A stretch of DNA of 9,724 nucleotides from Acidobacteriaceae bacterium (GCA_003156235.1 PMGP01000352.1:597-10320), one strand, 5' to 3'; shown: positions 1 to 6,285, numbered from the stretch's first letter. A program made the numbers and translations. The notes: generated by a model not told the origin, from the sequence alone.

Positions 1-524
1 CCATGACCGGGCAGATCGGCGAGGTGATGCAGGAGTCGATGCAGGCCGCGCTGACCTGGGTGCGCTCGAACGCCGCCTCGCTGGGCCTGGATGAGGATTT
101 TACCAAGGAGCTCGACCTGCACATTCACGTGCCCGCCGGAGCGATTCCCAAGGACGGCCCCTCAGCCGGCGTGACCATGGCCGTGGTGCTGGTCTCGCTG
201 CTGACCGACACGCCGGTGCGTCCACTGACCGCCATGACCGGCGAGATTACCCTGAGCGGCAACGTGCTGCCGGTGGGCGGCATCAAGGAGAAGTTCCTGG
301 CCGCGCGCCGTGCCGGAATCCAAACCATCATCCTGCCCGCCGAAAACCGCCAGGACGTGGATGAAGACCTGACCCCGGAATTCACTGAAGGCGTCACGAT
401 TCACTATGCCAGCCGCATTGAAGACGTGTTGGCGGTGGCCCTGCCGCTGCTGAAGGCCAGGCCGGATACAAAGCCCGACTTGCTTCCGGTGGTAGTCGAA
501 CAAGGGGTTGGCGCCACTGCTTAA
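1..524 (+). CDS. lon: Lon protease, C-terminal proteolytic domain (5' end outside the window)
   Basis: This is the last 173 codons of an ATP-dependent Lon (S16) protease, a cytoplasmic hexamer that degrades misfolded and short-lived regulatory proteins. The reading frame is open from the left edge (first full codon at base 3), so the ATG at 3 is an internal methionine. The Ser-Lys dyad is visible. The serine is in GPSAG (residue 54 of the fragment, codon 162-164). The lysine is the second K of GGIKEK (residue 97), exactly 43 residues later, as between Ser679 and Lys722 of E. coli Lon. MTGEITLSG and a matching C-terminal tail (ASRIEDVLAVAL) also fit the family. The tail after that is about 25 residues longer than in E. 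coli. The TAA stop is only 20 bases from the stop of the convergent higA-like gene, and I see no hairpin terminator there. Lon commonly degrades type II antitoxins; a functional link with the adjacent module is inference only. Confidence 0.97.
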   Translation, partial: MTGQIGEVMQESMQAALTWVRSNAASLGLDEDFTKELDLHIHVPAGAIPKDGPSAGVTMAVVLVSLLTDTPVRPLTAMTGEITLSGNVLPVGGIKEKFLAARRAGIQTIILPAENRQDVDEDLTPEFTEGVTIHYASRIEDVLAVALPLLKARPDTKPDLLPVVVEQGVGATA

Positions 525-544
525 ATCGGGCTGCTAGCCTCGGC

Positions 545-835
545 TCATGCCGCCGCGGACTGGAGCGGCTCAACTTTCCTGCGGCCAACCCGTGCATGGG
601 ACGCCTGCCAGAAGTCGTGATCGTTCTGCAGATTGAACCATATATCCGGGGAATTCTGCCCAAGCGCTTCGCTAATCTTGATGGACATATCCGGCGTAAC
701 GCCGGCCCTTTCGTTCAGGACGCGGGAAAGCGCCACTCTCGACACTCCGATATGCGCCGCAAAACCGGTGACGCTCATGGGGATGGCTTCAATGGCATCC
801 TTGATAATCCTTCCGGGATGGGGTGGATTGTGCAT
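545..835 (-). CDS. higA: HigA-family addiction-module antitoxin (XRE helix-turn-helix), third gene of hicBA operon
   Basis: This 96-residue protein begins MHNPPHPGRIIKDAIEA, the usual N-terminal signature of HigA-type antitoxins (HPGxxL/I). A helix-turn-helix follows at about residues 20-42 (SVTGFAAHIGVSRVALSRVLN), then the typical NERAGVTPDMSIKISEALG and a DIWFNLQNDHDFWQA end. Known HigA proteins neutralise a HigB-type RelE-fold toxin and repress their own promoter. No HigB-like gene is next to it. Instead it follows hicA on the same strand after 8 bases, so it is probably co-transcribed with hicBA. I chose the ATG at 835 because the family starts at this point, an AGGTAAG stretch lies about 8 bases upstream, and longer starts would overlap hicA without adding family sequence. 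Its likely job here is to repress the operon, since the short HicB has no DNA-binding domain; this is inference. An orphan antitoxin or a remnant of a lost higBA pair is the alternative. Confidence 0.85.
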   Translation of the reverse strand: MHNPPHPGRIIKDAIEAIPMSVTGFAAHIGVSRVALSRVLNERAGVTPDMSIKISEALGQNSPDIWFNLQNDHDFWQASHARVGRRKVEPLQSAAA

Positions 836-843
836 TCGTACGC

Positions 844-1035
844 TTACCTGCCGATTTCCGGAACCGACAATCCTCTGCAAATCTTGCGCGCCAGCAAATC
901 CGCGATCTCTGTATGGCGAGGAATTGCTTCGGTCTGCCCGGTTTCCGGATTGCACCATAAGGAATGCGAGCCGCCCTCGCGCTTCAAATAACACCCGCGC
1001 AGGCGCAGGTGTCGCAGCAAAGATTCGCGCTTCAC
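844..1035 (-). CDS. hicA: HicA toxin, mRNA interferase of a type II toxin-antitoxin system
   Basis: This 63-residue protein has the full HicA signature. The N-terminal helix (KRESLLRHLRLRGC) is followed by the double-stranded-RNA-binding-like strand KREGGSHSLWCNP with the catalytic histidine at residue 24 (GGSH). Then come IPRHTEIADLLARKICRGL and the short end PEIGR. HicA toxins bind and cleave mRNA, stopping translation until HicB binds them. The length is normal for the family and no key residue is missing, so the toxin looks functional. It starts with GTG, and this GTG overlaps the TGA stop of hicB by four bases (GTGA, 1032-1035), implying translational coupling with the antitoxin made first. 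No clear Shine-Dalgarno sequence precedes it, which fits coupling. The stop is TAA at 844-846. Confidence 0.93.
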   Translation of the reverse strand: MKRESLLRHLRLRGCYLKREGGSHSLWCNPETGQTEAIPRHTEIADLLARKICRGLSVPEIGR

Positions 1036-1247
1036 CGGATCGTTACCGTCTCGCGCAGAGCGTCTGCCGGAGCGCCGCGCAATCCGTCCTCGCGGCGGTC
1101 TTCCAAAATCAGTTGAATCGCAGCGCCCAGGCTTTCACGGCACTCTTCCACGCTCCGCCCCTGTCCGTTGGCGCCGGGAATCTCCGGAGACCATGCAACA
1201 AACCATTCATCATCCCGCTCAATGACAGCTGTGAACTCATTCTGCAT
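1032..1247 (-). CDS. hicB: HicB antitoxin, short form without a DNA-binding domain
   Basis: This 71-residue protein shows the HicB partial RNase H-like fold: FTAVIERDDEWFVAWSPEIPG at residues 5-25, GQGRSVEECRESLGAAIQLIL at 29-47, and a short charged tail. HicB proteins bind HicA and cover its active site. Longer members carry a C-terminal helix-turn-helix or ribbon-helix-helix for autoregulation. This one ends too early to contain either. The ATG at 1247 is chosen because homology begins here. A perfectly spaced -10-like hexamer, TATACT, lies six bases before it with no Shine-Dalgarno sequence, suggesting a leaderless mRNA. The frame is open up to 1484, but the 79 extra residues show no family similarity and cross the control region. 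The gene is first in a hicB-hicA-higA operon. Confidence 0.92.
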   Translation of the reverse strand: MQNEFTAVIERDDEWFVAWSPEIPGANGQGRSVEECRESLGAAIQLILEDRREDGLRGAPADALRETVTIR

Positions 1248-1253
1248 GGAAAG

Positions 1254-1290
1254 AGTATAGAACGGAAACACACATTTCAGATGTTTTTCC
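1254..1290 (-). promoter_or_regulatory. Candidate hicBA-higA promoter with overlapping dyad operator
   Basis: Reading on the minus strand, TATACT at 1259-1254 is a good -10 hexamer ending six bases before the hicB ATG, so transcription would begin at or next to the start codon. No good -35 is visible. Where it should lie there is an imperfect 27-base dyad (1264-1290): GGAAA, three bases, ACAT, centre TTCAG, ATGT, one base, TTTCC. A repressor bound there would cover the -35 region, as expected for an autoregulated toxin-antitoxin operon. The HTH protein HigA is the obvious candidate ligand. This is inferred from position and symmetry only. Confidence 0.4.
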
Positions 1291-1410
1291 CTGAAAAGCG
1301 TAAGGGACCAGATGGCGGCCAACCGTAAAGTTGCTCTGTTCCAGCCGGACGCGAGCAGGGTGCGCGCCGATCCCGCCAAACCCCGGACCCCTGTTCCAAT
1401 AAAGAGCAAC

Positions 1411-1488
1411 TTAAGTGCTTTCGCCCTGCTGAAAACAGCAAATGTGCCGATAAGAGTCACAGAATCAAGTGCGCGAAAGTGCACTTAA
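1411..1488 (+). promoter_or_regulatory. Inverted-repeat leader upstream of the 1499 gene
   Basis: TTAAGTGCTTTCGC (1411-1424) is matched by its inverted copy GCGAAAGTGCACTTAA (1473-1488) apart from a two-base insertion. Between them sits a small perfect hairpin, TGCTG-AAAA-CAGCA (1427-1440). The motif AAGTGC occurs three times on the plus strand (1413, 1467, 1477), the last two exactly 10 bases apart, and AAGTGC (1467-1472) can also pair with GCACTT (1481-1486). The last arm ends ten bases before the start codon and abuts the AAAAGGG ribosome site. It could be an operator for a dimeric repressor or a folded mRNA leader that hides the ribosome site. A second 10-base perfect inverted pair lies outside it (AAGTTGCTCT at 1328-1337 and AGAGCAACTT at 1403-1412). 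Confidence 0.45.
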
Positions 1489-1498
1489 AAGGGTGATT

Positions 1499-2413
1499 AT
1501 GGCGACAGCATCTCTCATTACTCCGTTGCATCTCTCTGGAAACACAACGGATAGCCAGAATACACAGCTCCAGGAGTTTCTCGGGGAAGCCGTCCAAACT
1601 GCCTACCTTACGGCTATCGAGCAAATAGACCGGCAAAGTGCGCAGACCGTGCTGGATATGGGCAAGAAGCTCAAGGCAGAGGTCGCCGCTTCGGTGGTGG
1701 AGATCATCCACAGGAATACAGCCAGCGACAAGTTCAAGGACGAACAAGCAGGCTCGGACCGGACCTATCCGCCCGCTTATCGAGTGCGGCCGGTCGAGGC
1801 TCAGGTCACGGAGTTGAAGAAGCTTTTTCCATCGCTGGGCAGTTGCCATGAAAAGCTGGCGCGCAAGCCGCTGCTGGAGGGCGCGGAGGCCTGGTTCGCG
1901 ATTCCCCGCTGGCAGGCGCTGGCGCCTACCTACAACGAAGCCGTGGAGTTGGTCCTGAGGGTTTTGGCCACCAAGCGCAAGTTCCAAAACCGCATCAAAG
2001 GCCGCATGGGTCCGACCTACCTGCGCCAGAGCGAGCGCTCCAAACTGGCGGATCAGATTCTGGCCGACCAGCAGCAGGGCCATGACTTTCTGGTGATGGC
2101 CACTCAGTTTGGCATGTTGCATCGCGGCTGCTCGGCCCGCCGCGCCCGCATAGTCATGGCCGGCAATGAGTTCGGCCTGGGCGCCTTTGCCGTCGCCTGC
2201 ATGCTGCTGACCCATCCCGAAAGGCTTTCAGCCGAAGACACGCTGATGATCGACTGCGGCGGCGACGAGTACTCCGTGCGCGGCGACTACACCTTCGACC
2301 GGGTGCCCCTGTTCGACTTCGACATCGCCGGCATCGAGTTCAGCATCTTCTACGAGGACCGGTCGCGGAACCTGTGGGGCACACCCTCGGGATTCCTGTA
2401 CAAGTTTGATTGA
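1499..2413 (+). CDS. Unrecognised 304-residue cytoplasmic protein
   Basis: I do not recognise a named family. The protein is soluble, with no signal peptide or membrane segment. Residues 1-75 are polar and likely helical (TQLQEFLGEAVQTAYLTAIE, then KKLKAEVAASVVEII). Residues 100-240 are richer in conserved-looking motifs: EAWFAIPRWQALAPTYNEAVELVL, GRMGPTYLRQ, QQQGHDFLVMATQFGMLHRG, CSARRARIVMAGNEFGLGAFAVACMLL and THPERL. The C-terminal 65 residues begin DTLMIDCGGDEYS and are rich in Asp and aromatic residues. The pattern of His, Asp and Cys residues could suit metal or nucleotide binding, but no known catalytic motif is visible. The ATG at 1499 is preferred over the GTG at 1469 because AAAAGGG lies just upstream and the GTG falls within the inverted repeats. 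It is divergent from the hic operon, and a terminator follows at 2437. The motif blocks remind me weakly of hypothetical proteins scattered in other bacteria; I cannot confirm this. Confidence 0.8.
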   Translation: MATASLITPLHLSGNTTDSQNTQLQEFLGEAVQTAYLTAIEQIDRQSAQTVLDMGKKLKAEVAASVVEIIHRNTASDKFKDEQAGSDRTYPPAYRVRPVEAQVTELKKLFPSLGSCHEKLARKPLLEGAEAWFAIPRWQALAPTYNEAVELVLRVLATKRKFQNRIKGRMGPTYLRQSERSKLADQILADQQQGHDFLVMATQFGMLHRGCSARRARIVMAGNEFGLGAFAVACMLLTHPERLSAEDTLMIDCGGDEYSVRGDYTFDRVPLFDFDIAGIEFSIFYEDRSRNLWGTPSGFLYKFD

Positions 2414-2436
2414 TTTGCCCGGACTCCTGGACTGAT

Positions 2437-2468
2437 TGCCGCCTGCCGCGTCTAACCGGCAGGCGGTA
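2437..2468 (+). terminator. Rho-independent-like terminator after the 1499 gene
   Basis: CCGCCTGCC (2439-2447) and GGCAGGCGG (2458-2466) form a perfect 9-bp GC-rich stem with a 10-base loop, extendable by a G-U and a T-A pair to 2437-2468. TATTCTTT follows, a moderately T-rich tail. It lies 23 bases after the stop codon of the unknown gene and just before the VWA gene. It therefore separates the two transcripts and argues against the upstream TTG start at 2410 for the VWA gene. Confidence 0.7.
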
Positions 2469-2472
2469 TTCT
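2467..2472 (+). promoter_or_regulatory. Candidate -10 hexamer for a leaderless VWA transcript
   Basis: TATTCT ends six bases before the ATG at 2479, the same spacing seen for hicB and the 48-aa microprotein. No convincing -35 is present, because that position falls in the loop of the preceding terminator. Support is positional only. Confidence 0.3.
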
Positions 2473-2478
2473 TTGGAA

Positions 2479-3423
2479 ATGCAGGCTCGTATTCACTCCT
2501 TTGGCGGGATGAAAAAATGCTGGCGGGCCAGTTTCCGGGCGCTGCTAGCTCTGGCGCCCCTGACGCTGGCGGCACAGGAGCTCACGCTGCACGTGGATGT
2601 GAAGCTGGTCAACGTCTTTGTGAACGTGATCGACCAGAAAGGGGCTCTCGCGGCCGGCTTGACGCGCGAGGACTTTGCGCTCCTCGAGGACGGCCGGCCG
2701 CAGCAGATCTCGGTCTTCGAGCGCCAGTCGGAGCTGCCGTTGAATCTGACGCTGGCCATCGACACCAGCGGCAGCGTGCGCAAGGACATGGCCGAGGAAG
2801 CGGATGCGGCACGGCGGTTTGCCCACGCCCTGCTGCGCCCTCAAGACCAGATGAGCCTCTTGCAGTTTGCCACCGAAGTGCGCGAGCTGACGCCCTTCAC
2901 CAACAAAGTGGGCGAGATCGATCACGGGCTGGGCCAGTTGCGCGGCGATTGGGCTACGGCGCTCTACGACGCCATCTGCCAGGGTTCGGCGCGGTTAGGC
3001 GGCAATCCAGGGCGAAGGGTGCTGGTGCTCATCTCCGACGGCGACGATACCGCCAGCAACGCCACTTACGCCCAGGCTCTGGAGCAGGCGCTGCGCAATG
3101 AAGTCATGATCTATAGCCTCATCGACGTGCCCATCGAGGCCAGCGCCGGCCGCGACCTGGGCGGAGAACACGCGCTGATCACCCTGGCGGAGCAGACCGG
3201 CGGCAAGAGCTTCTATGTGAGCGACGGCGGGCTGGACAAGGCCTTCGCGCGTGTGAGCGACGACCTGCGCACGCAATACTTGCTGAGCTACTATCCAAAA
3301 AATCAGGAGCCGGGAAGGGCCTTCCACCACATTCAGGTTACCATTCCCAGAGCCGCGCCCCAGTCCTTCAATATTCGCCATCGCACCGGCTACTACGCGG
3401 ACTTACCAGCCAAGGTGAGGTAA
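2479..3423 (+). CDS. Secreted VWA-domain protein (VWFA-related Acidobacterial family)
   Basis: This 314-residue protein has an export signal and one von Willebrand factor A domain. The N-terminus is basic (KKCWR), then hydrophobic (ALLALAPLTLA), with likely cleavage before QELTLHVDV. Residues 35-80 (VDVKLVNVFVNVIDQKG, LTREDFALLEDG) form the strand-rich segment typical of the acidobacterial VWFA-related family. The VWA domain follows with a complete MIDAS: DTSGS (Asp95, Ser97, Ser99), Thr160 in DWATALYDAI, and Asp187 in LISDGDD. The end (RTQYLLSYYPKN ... HRTGYYAD) is also standard for the family. Function is not established; metal-dependent adhesion or protein binding in the periplasm is inferred from the domain. 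Start: ATG 2479 has a -10-like hexamer six bases upstream; ATG 2509 (MKKCWR) would give a tidier signal peptide. The TTG at 2410 is rejected because the terminator would lie inside the gene. No neighbour suggests a partner. Confidence 0.92.
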   Translation: MQARIHSFGGMKKCWRASFRALLALAPLTLAAQELTLHVDVKLVNVFVNVIDQKGALAAGLTREDFALLEDGRPQQISVFERQSELPLNLTLAIDTSGSVRKDMAEEADAARRFAHALLRPQDQMSLLQFATEVRELTPFTNKVGEIDHGLGQLRGDWATALYDAICQGSARLGGNPGRRVLVLISDGDDTASNATYAQALEQALRNEVMIYSLIDVPIEASAGRDLGGEHALITLAEQTGGKSFYVSDGGLDKAFARVSDDLRTQYLLSYYPKNQEPGRAFHHIQVTIPRAAPQSFNIRHRTGYYADLPAKVR

Positions 3424-3492
3424 TTCACGGATTATCCGCGCTGGTCCGGCACATTCTTCAAGGCATCCTGTGAACCGAGCGGGTGAAAAGGC

Positions 3493-3498
3493 TACAAT
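3493..3498 (+). promoter_or_regulatory. Candidate -10 hexamer for the 48-aa microprotein
   Basis: TACAAT, a good -10 match (5 of 6), ends six bases before the ATG at 3505. No Shine-Dalgarno sequence lies between them, so a leaderless mRNA is likely. The -35 region is not recognisable. Confidence 0.45.
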
Positions 3499-3504
3499 TT
3501 ACTT

Positions 3505-3651
3505 ATGCTGCTGGCTCAAGTTGCAATGTGTGTGTTGGAAGTCATGTTTTTCGTCGGCCTGGTGGGCTCCGCCGTGGTTGTGCTCATCAGTTTTGTCGAG
3601 GACGGAATAGAACTTTTCGGCAAGGATGAGCCGCCTGAGTCACGCGCCTGA
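3505..3651 (+). CDS. 48-residue single-span membrane microprotein
   Basis: The translated sequence starts MLLAQVAMCVLEVMFFVGLVG and continues SAVVVLISFVEDGIELFGKD to a PPESRA end. Residues 9-31 form one strongly hydrophobic membrane segment, flanked by an acidic tail (VEDGIELFGKDEPPE). I have an impression of similar proteins with an MFFVGLVGSAVVVxISFVED core in other Acidobacteria; this is recollection, not a search. It is preceded by TACAAT with six-base spacing to the ATG and no ribosome site, and ends with TGA 133 bases before the permease. No function is known to me. It could be a small inner-membrane subunit or regulator. The adjacent permease is a possible but unproven partner, since the permease has its own promoter. 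Confidence 0.72.
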   Translation: MLLAQVAMCVLEVMFFVGLVGSAVVVLISFVEDGIELFGKDEPPESRA

Positions 3652-3683
3652 GGGCGCAATCCGCCATGGCATATTCTCTACCA

Positions 3684-3712
3684 TTGACTCCGTCTTGATT
3701 TGGAAATAAACT
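3684..3712 (+). promoter_or_regulatory. Sigma-70-type promoter for the APC permease
   Basis: TTGACT (3684-3689, 5 of 6 to consensus) is followed after exactly 17 bases by TAAACT (3707-3712, 4 of 6). Transcription would begin near 3719, giving a leader of about 65 bases before the permease ATG at 3784. It is the best-formed promoter in the window. Confidence 0.6.
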
Positions 3713-3783
3713 CATCGCAGTGCGGGCGATGATTACCGTTCCCGCAACCCAGAATAGCCCGCTCTGGAGCCGGCACAATCGCA

Positions 3784-6153
3784 ATGGCATCCACCCGAAC
3801 GACCTTTGCCCCGCCTTCCGACCGCGTCAAACTCATCGTGGCATCCTCGGTGATGCTGACGTTTATCTCCTTTTGGCGCGCGGCTGCCATTGTTCTGAAT
3901 GATTTAGGCTCCTCGGCCTTCTATGCCGGAGGCATCGCCGAGCAGATGGTGGGCGAGGCGGCGCCGTGGTTCATCCTGGGCATCATGCTGTTCAGCTTTG
4001 CGGTGCGCTCGGTCTACGTTGAAAGCTGTTCGATGTACACCCGCGCCGGCGTCTACCGAGTGGTGAAAGAAGCTCTGGGCGGCGGCTTTGCCAAACTCAG
4101 CGTCTCCGCCCTGATGTTCGATTACATTCTTACCGGGCCAATCTCCGGCGTCTCCGCCGGACAATACATTACAGGATTGATGAACGAACTGCTGATCGTG
4201 GCCCACACCAGCCACTGGCTTCCTCCGGCTCTGTTGGACGCGCATCATCATCCCTTCCAGTTCAACATGAATCACACCGCGGCATTGTTCGCGGCCGCAG
4301 TGACCATCTATTTCTGGTGGCAGAACGTCAAGGGCATTGAAGAATCCAGCGGCAAGGCCCTGCGCGTCATGCAGATCACCACGGTGATGGTGGTGATACT
4401 ACTGCTATGGGGAAGTTACTCGGTGTTCATGACACCCGGCGCTCACCTGCCGCCATCGCCTATTCCTTCCAATCTTCATTTCAGCAACGACGCCCTGGGA
4501 TTCCTGCGTGGAATGCCGCAACTGCTTCCGCTGATGGGATTGTTCGGCATACTCATGGCCTTTGGCCATTCGATTCTGGCCATGAGCGGCGAGGAGACGC
4601 TGGCGCAGGTTAACCGCGAGATCGAGCACCCCAAGCTGAAGAATCTGAAGCGGGCGGCGATTGTCATCGCCATCTACAGCCTCATCTTCACCGGCGGCGC
4701 CACGCTGCTGGCTTCCATGCTGATTCCATCCTGGCAAATCACCCACATTTATCAGGACAACCTGATCGCCGGCGTGGCCATGTTCATGGTCGGCCCCTTG
4801 TTCTGGCGCATCGCCTTCCGCATCTTCGTGGTGCTGGTCGGATTCATGATTCTCTCCGGCGCCATCAACACCTCGATGATCGGCTCGACCGGCGTGCTGA
4901 TGCGCGTGGCCGAGGACGGCGTGCTGACCGACTGGTTCCGCAAGCCGCACAAAAAGTTTGGCACCAGCTATCGCATCATCAACATGATCTTCATCCTGCA
5001 GATGATCACCATCATCGCCAGCCGGGGCAACGTCATCCTCCTGGGCGAGGCCTACGCCTTTGGCGTGATCTGGTCGTTCACCTTCAACAGCCTGGCCATG
5101 CTGGTGCTGCGCTGGAAGTATCATGGCGAGCGCGGCTGGAAGGTTCCTCCCAACATCCGCATCGGAAACTTCGAGATTCCCATCGGGCTGCTCTCGGTCT
5201 TCCTGGTGCTGAGTTCCGTCGCTATCGTCAACCTGTTCACCAAGTCAGTGGCCACGGTCAGCGGAGTCATATTTGCAGCGGCCTTCTTCATTATCTTTAC
5301 CGTCTCCGAGCGCGCCAACCTCCGCAAACATGCCCTGACCGCACACCAGATGAAGGATATCTTCCAACTGGAGCACCAGGACACGGTAAGCCGGGAGTCC
5401 GCGGCCATCCGCTCCGGAGGCGTGATGGTGACCATGCACGATGCCGCCAACCCCTTCGCGCTCAAATGGACGCTCTCTCACACCAGCACCGAGGATCAGG
5501 ACGTGGTGGTCATCAGCGTGCGCATGATGGGCGTGGGCGGCCCGGAGTACCTGAGCGCCGCTGACCAGAGCTTCAGCGAGCACGAGCAGATGATCTTCAC
5601 CAAGGCCATCTCCGTTGCGGAGAGCTTTGGCAAAAAGGTATCGTTGCTTATGATCCCCGCCGGGGACGTCTTCACCGCGCTGGCGCAGAGCGCCAACTCG
5701 CTGGAGGTGGATTCGGTGGTCGCCGGAGCCTCCAACTCCATCACCGCCGGAGAGCAGGCTTTTCATTTGGGACAGGCCTGGGAGGCGCTGCCGGAGCCCA
5801 AGCGACAGTTCAACTTCTATGTCGTCGAGCCCAGCGGCGAAGCCAAGGTGTACTATATCGGGCCGCACGCGCCCAAGCTAAGCCCCGACGATGTGCAGCT
5901 GGTGCATCGTTTATGGGTGAACATGCGCCGCGATCCCTCCATGCAGGATCTGCACCATAGCGACATCATTACCTATGCCTTGACAAATCTGGCCGGCCAG
6001 TATGCCCGCGAAAAGCAGGACATCCTGCGCGACCTGCGCAACTATCGCGCCGCTGATGCTCCGACGTACGCGCAACCTGGCAGCCAGGAGATTTCCGGTC
6101 TTCCCACGGCATCCGGCCAGTTGCCTCCGCCGAGACCTTCGCGCTATCTCTAG
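3784..6153 (+). CDS. APC-superfamily amino-acid-type permease with long cytoplasmic C-terminal domain
   Basis: This 789-residue inner-membrane protein has about twelve predicted membrane segments between residues 17 and 508, starting RVKLIVASSVMLTFISFW. The segment SGEETLAQVNREIEHPKLKNLKRA (268-291) matches the conserved loop of APC-family amino-acid permeases, so proton-coupled uptake of an amino acid or related amine is likely; the substrate cannot be told. Residues 510-789 are soluble, much longer than the tail of most APC carriers. DVVVISVRMMG, KKVSLLMIPAGDVFTALAQSAN and VDSVVAGASNSITAGEQAF in this tail resemble a universal-stress-protein-like alpha/beta fold, a regulatory tail known from other long permeases. 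The last 40 residues are Pro-rich. The ATG at 3784 has no close Shine-Dalgarno sequence (GGAG is 14 bases away). The TAG stop at 6151-6153 lies inside the left arm of a repeat element, so the extreme C-terminus may have been altered by its insertion. Confidence 0.9.
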   Translation: MASTRTTFAPPSDRVKLIVASSVMLTFISFWRAAAIVLNDLGSSAFYAGGIAEQMVGEAAPWFILGIMLFSFAVRSVYVESCSMYTRAGVYRVVKEALGGGFAKLSVSALMFDYILTGPISGVSAGQYITGLMNELLIVAHTSHWLPPALLDAHHHPFQFNMNHTAALFAAAVTIYFWWQNVKGIEESSGKALRVMQITTVMVVILLLWGSYSVFMTPGAHLPPSPIPSNLHFSNDALGFLRGMPQLLPLMGLFGILMAFGHSILAMSGEETLAQVNREIEHPKLKNLKRAAIVIAIYSLIFTGGATLLASMLIPSWQITHIYQDNLIAGVAMFMVGPLFWRIAFRIFVVLVGFMILSGAINTSMIGSTGVLMRVAEDGVLTDWFRKPHKKFGTSYRIINMIFILQMITIIASRGNVILLGEAYAFGVIWSFTFNSLAMLVLRWKYHGERGWKVPPNIRIGNFEIPIGLLSVFLVLSSVAIVNLFTKSVATVSGVIFAAAFFIIFTVSERANLRKHALTAHQMKDIFQLEHQDTVSRESAAIRSGGVMVTMHDAANPFALKWTLSHTSTEDQDVVVISVRMMGVGGPEYLSAADQSFSEHEQMIFTKAISVAESFGKKVSLLMIPAGDVFTALAQSANSLEVDSVVAGASNSITAGEQAFHLGQAWEALPEPKRQFNFYVVEPSGEAKVYYIGPHAPKLSPDDVQLVHRLWVNMRRDPSMQDLHHSDIITYALTNLAGQYAREKQDILRDLRNYRAADAPTYAQPGSQEISGLPTASGQLPPPRPSRYL

Positions 6154-6285
6154 AGCGTATTTCATCAATAGCCGCATGTCTCATTTACAATCCCTCAAGG
6201 GTTAAAACCCTTTGTATTTAGGGCCCTTTTCGGCACGACTGAAGTCGTGCCCTGACACACAGCTGGTTTATGAAACACGCTCCAG
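6150..6285. repeat. TIR-bounded composite hairpin element 1 (REP/MITE-like)
   Basis: The 136-base element is bounded by imperfect inverted repeats: CTAGAGCGTATTTCATCAA (6150-6168) against TTTATGAAACACGCTCCAG (6267-6285), 16 of 19 positions pairing. Inside are two perfect hairpins: AAGGGTTAAAACCCTT (6197-6212) and GGCACGACTGAAGTCGTGCC (6232-6251), plus the palindrome AGGGCCCT. It has no coding capacity. The left arm contains the permease stop codon. Such hairpins resemble REP sequences moved by single-strand (Y1/HUH) transposases, while the terminal repeats resemble MITEs; which mechanism applies cannot be told here. It shares GCCCTGACACA after its last hairpin with the element at 6788-6940. 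Confidence 0.6.

Noticed and set aside
633..1328. Long plus-strand open frame (231 codons) opposite the hic/hig genes
   Set aside because: It is the antisense shadow of three recognised minus-strand genes, with no ribosome site and no family-like sequence.
1248..1484. N-terminal extension of HicB by 79 residues
   Set aside because: The extra sequence has no HicB similarity and would cover the dyad operator and inverted repeats; family homology starts at ATG 1247.
1457..2215. 252-codon minus-strand open frame opposite the unknown gene
   Set aside because: The plus strand has a ribosome site, regulated leader and terminator; this frame has none and would run into the inverted repeats.
2410..2478. 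TTG start at 2410 for the VWA gene
   Set aside because: It would place a strong hairpin terminator inside the coding region and bury the signal peptide behind an unrelated leader.
4405..5124. 239-codon minus-strand open frame inside the permease
   Set aside because: The His/Asp/Gln/Glu-rich translation is typical of the reverse complement of membrane-segment codons; it has no start signals.
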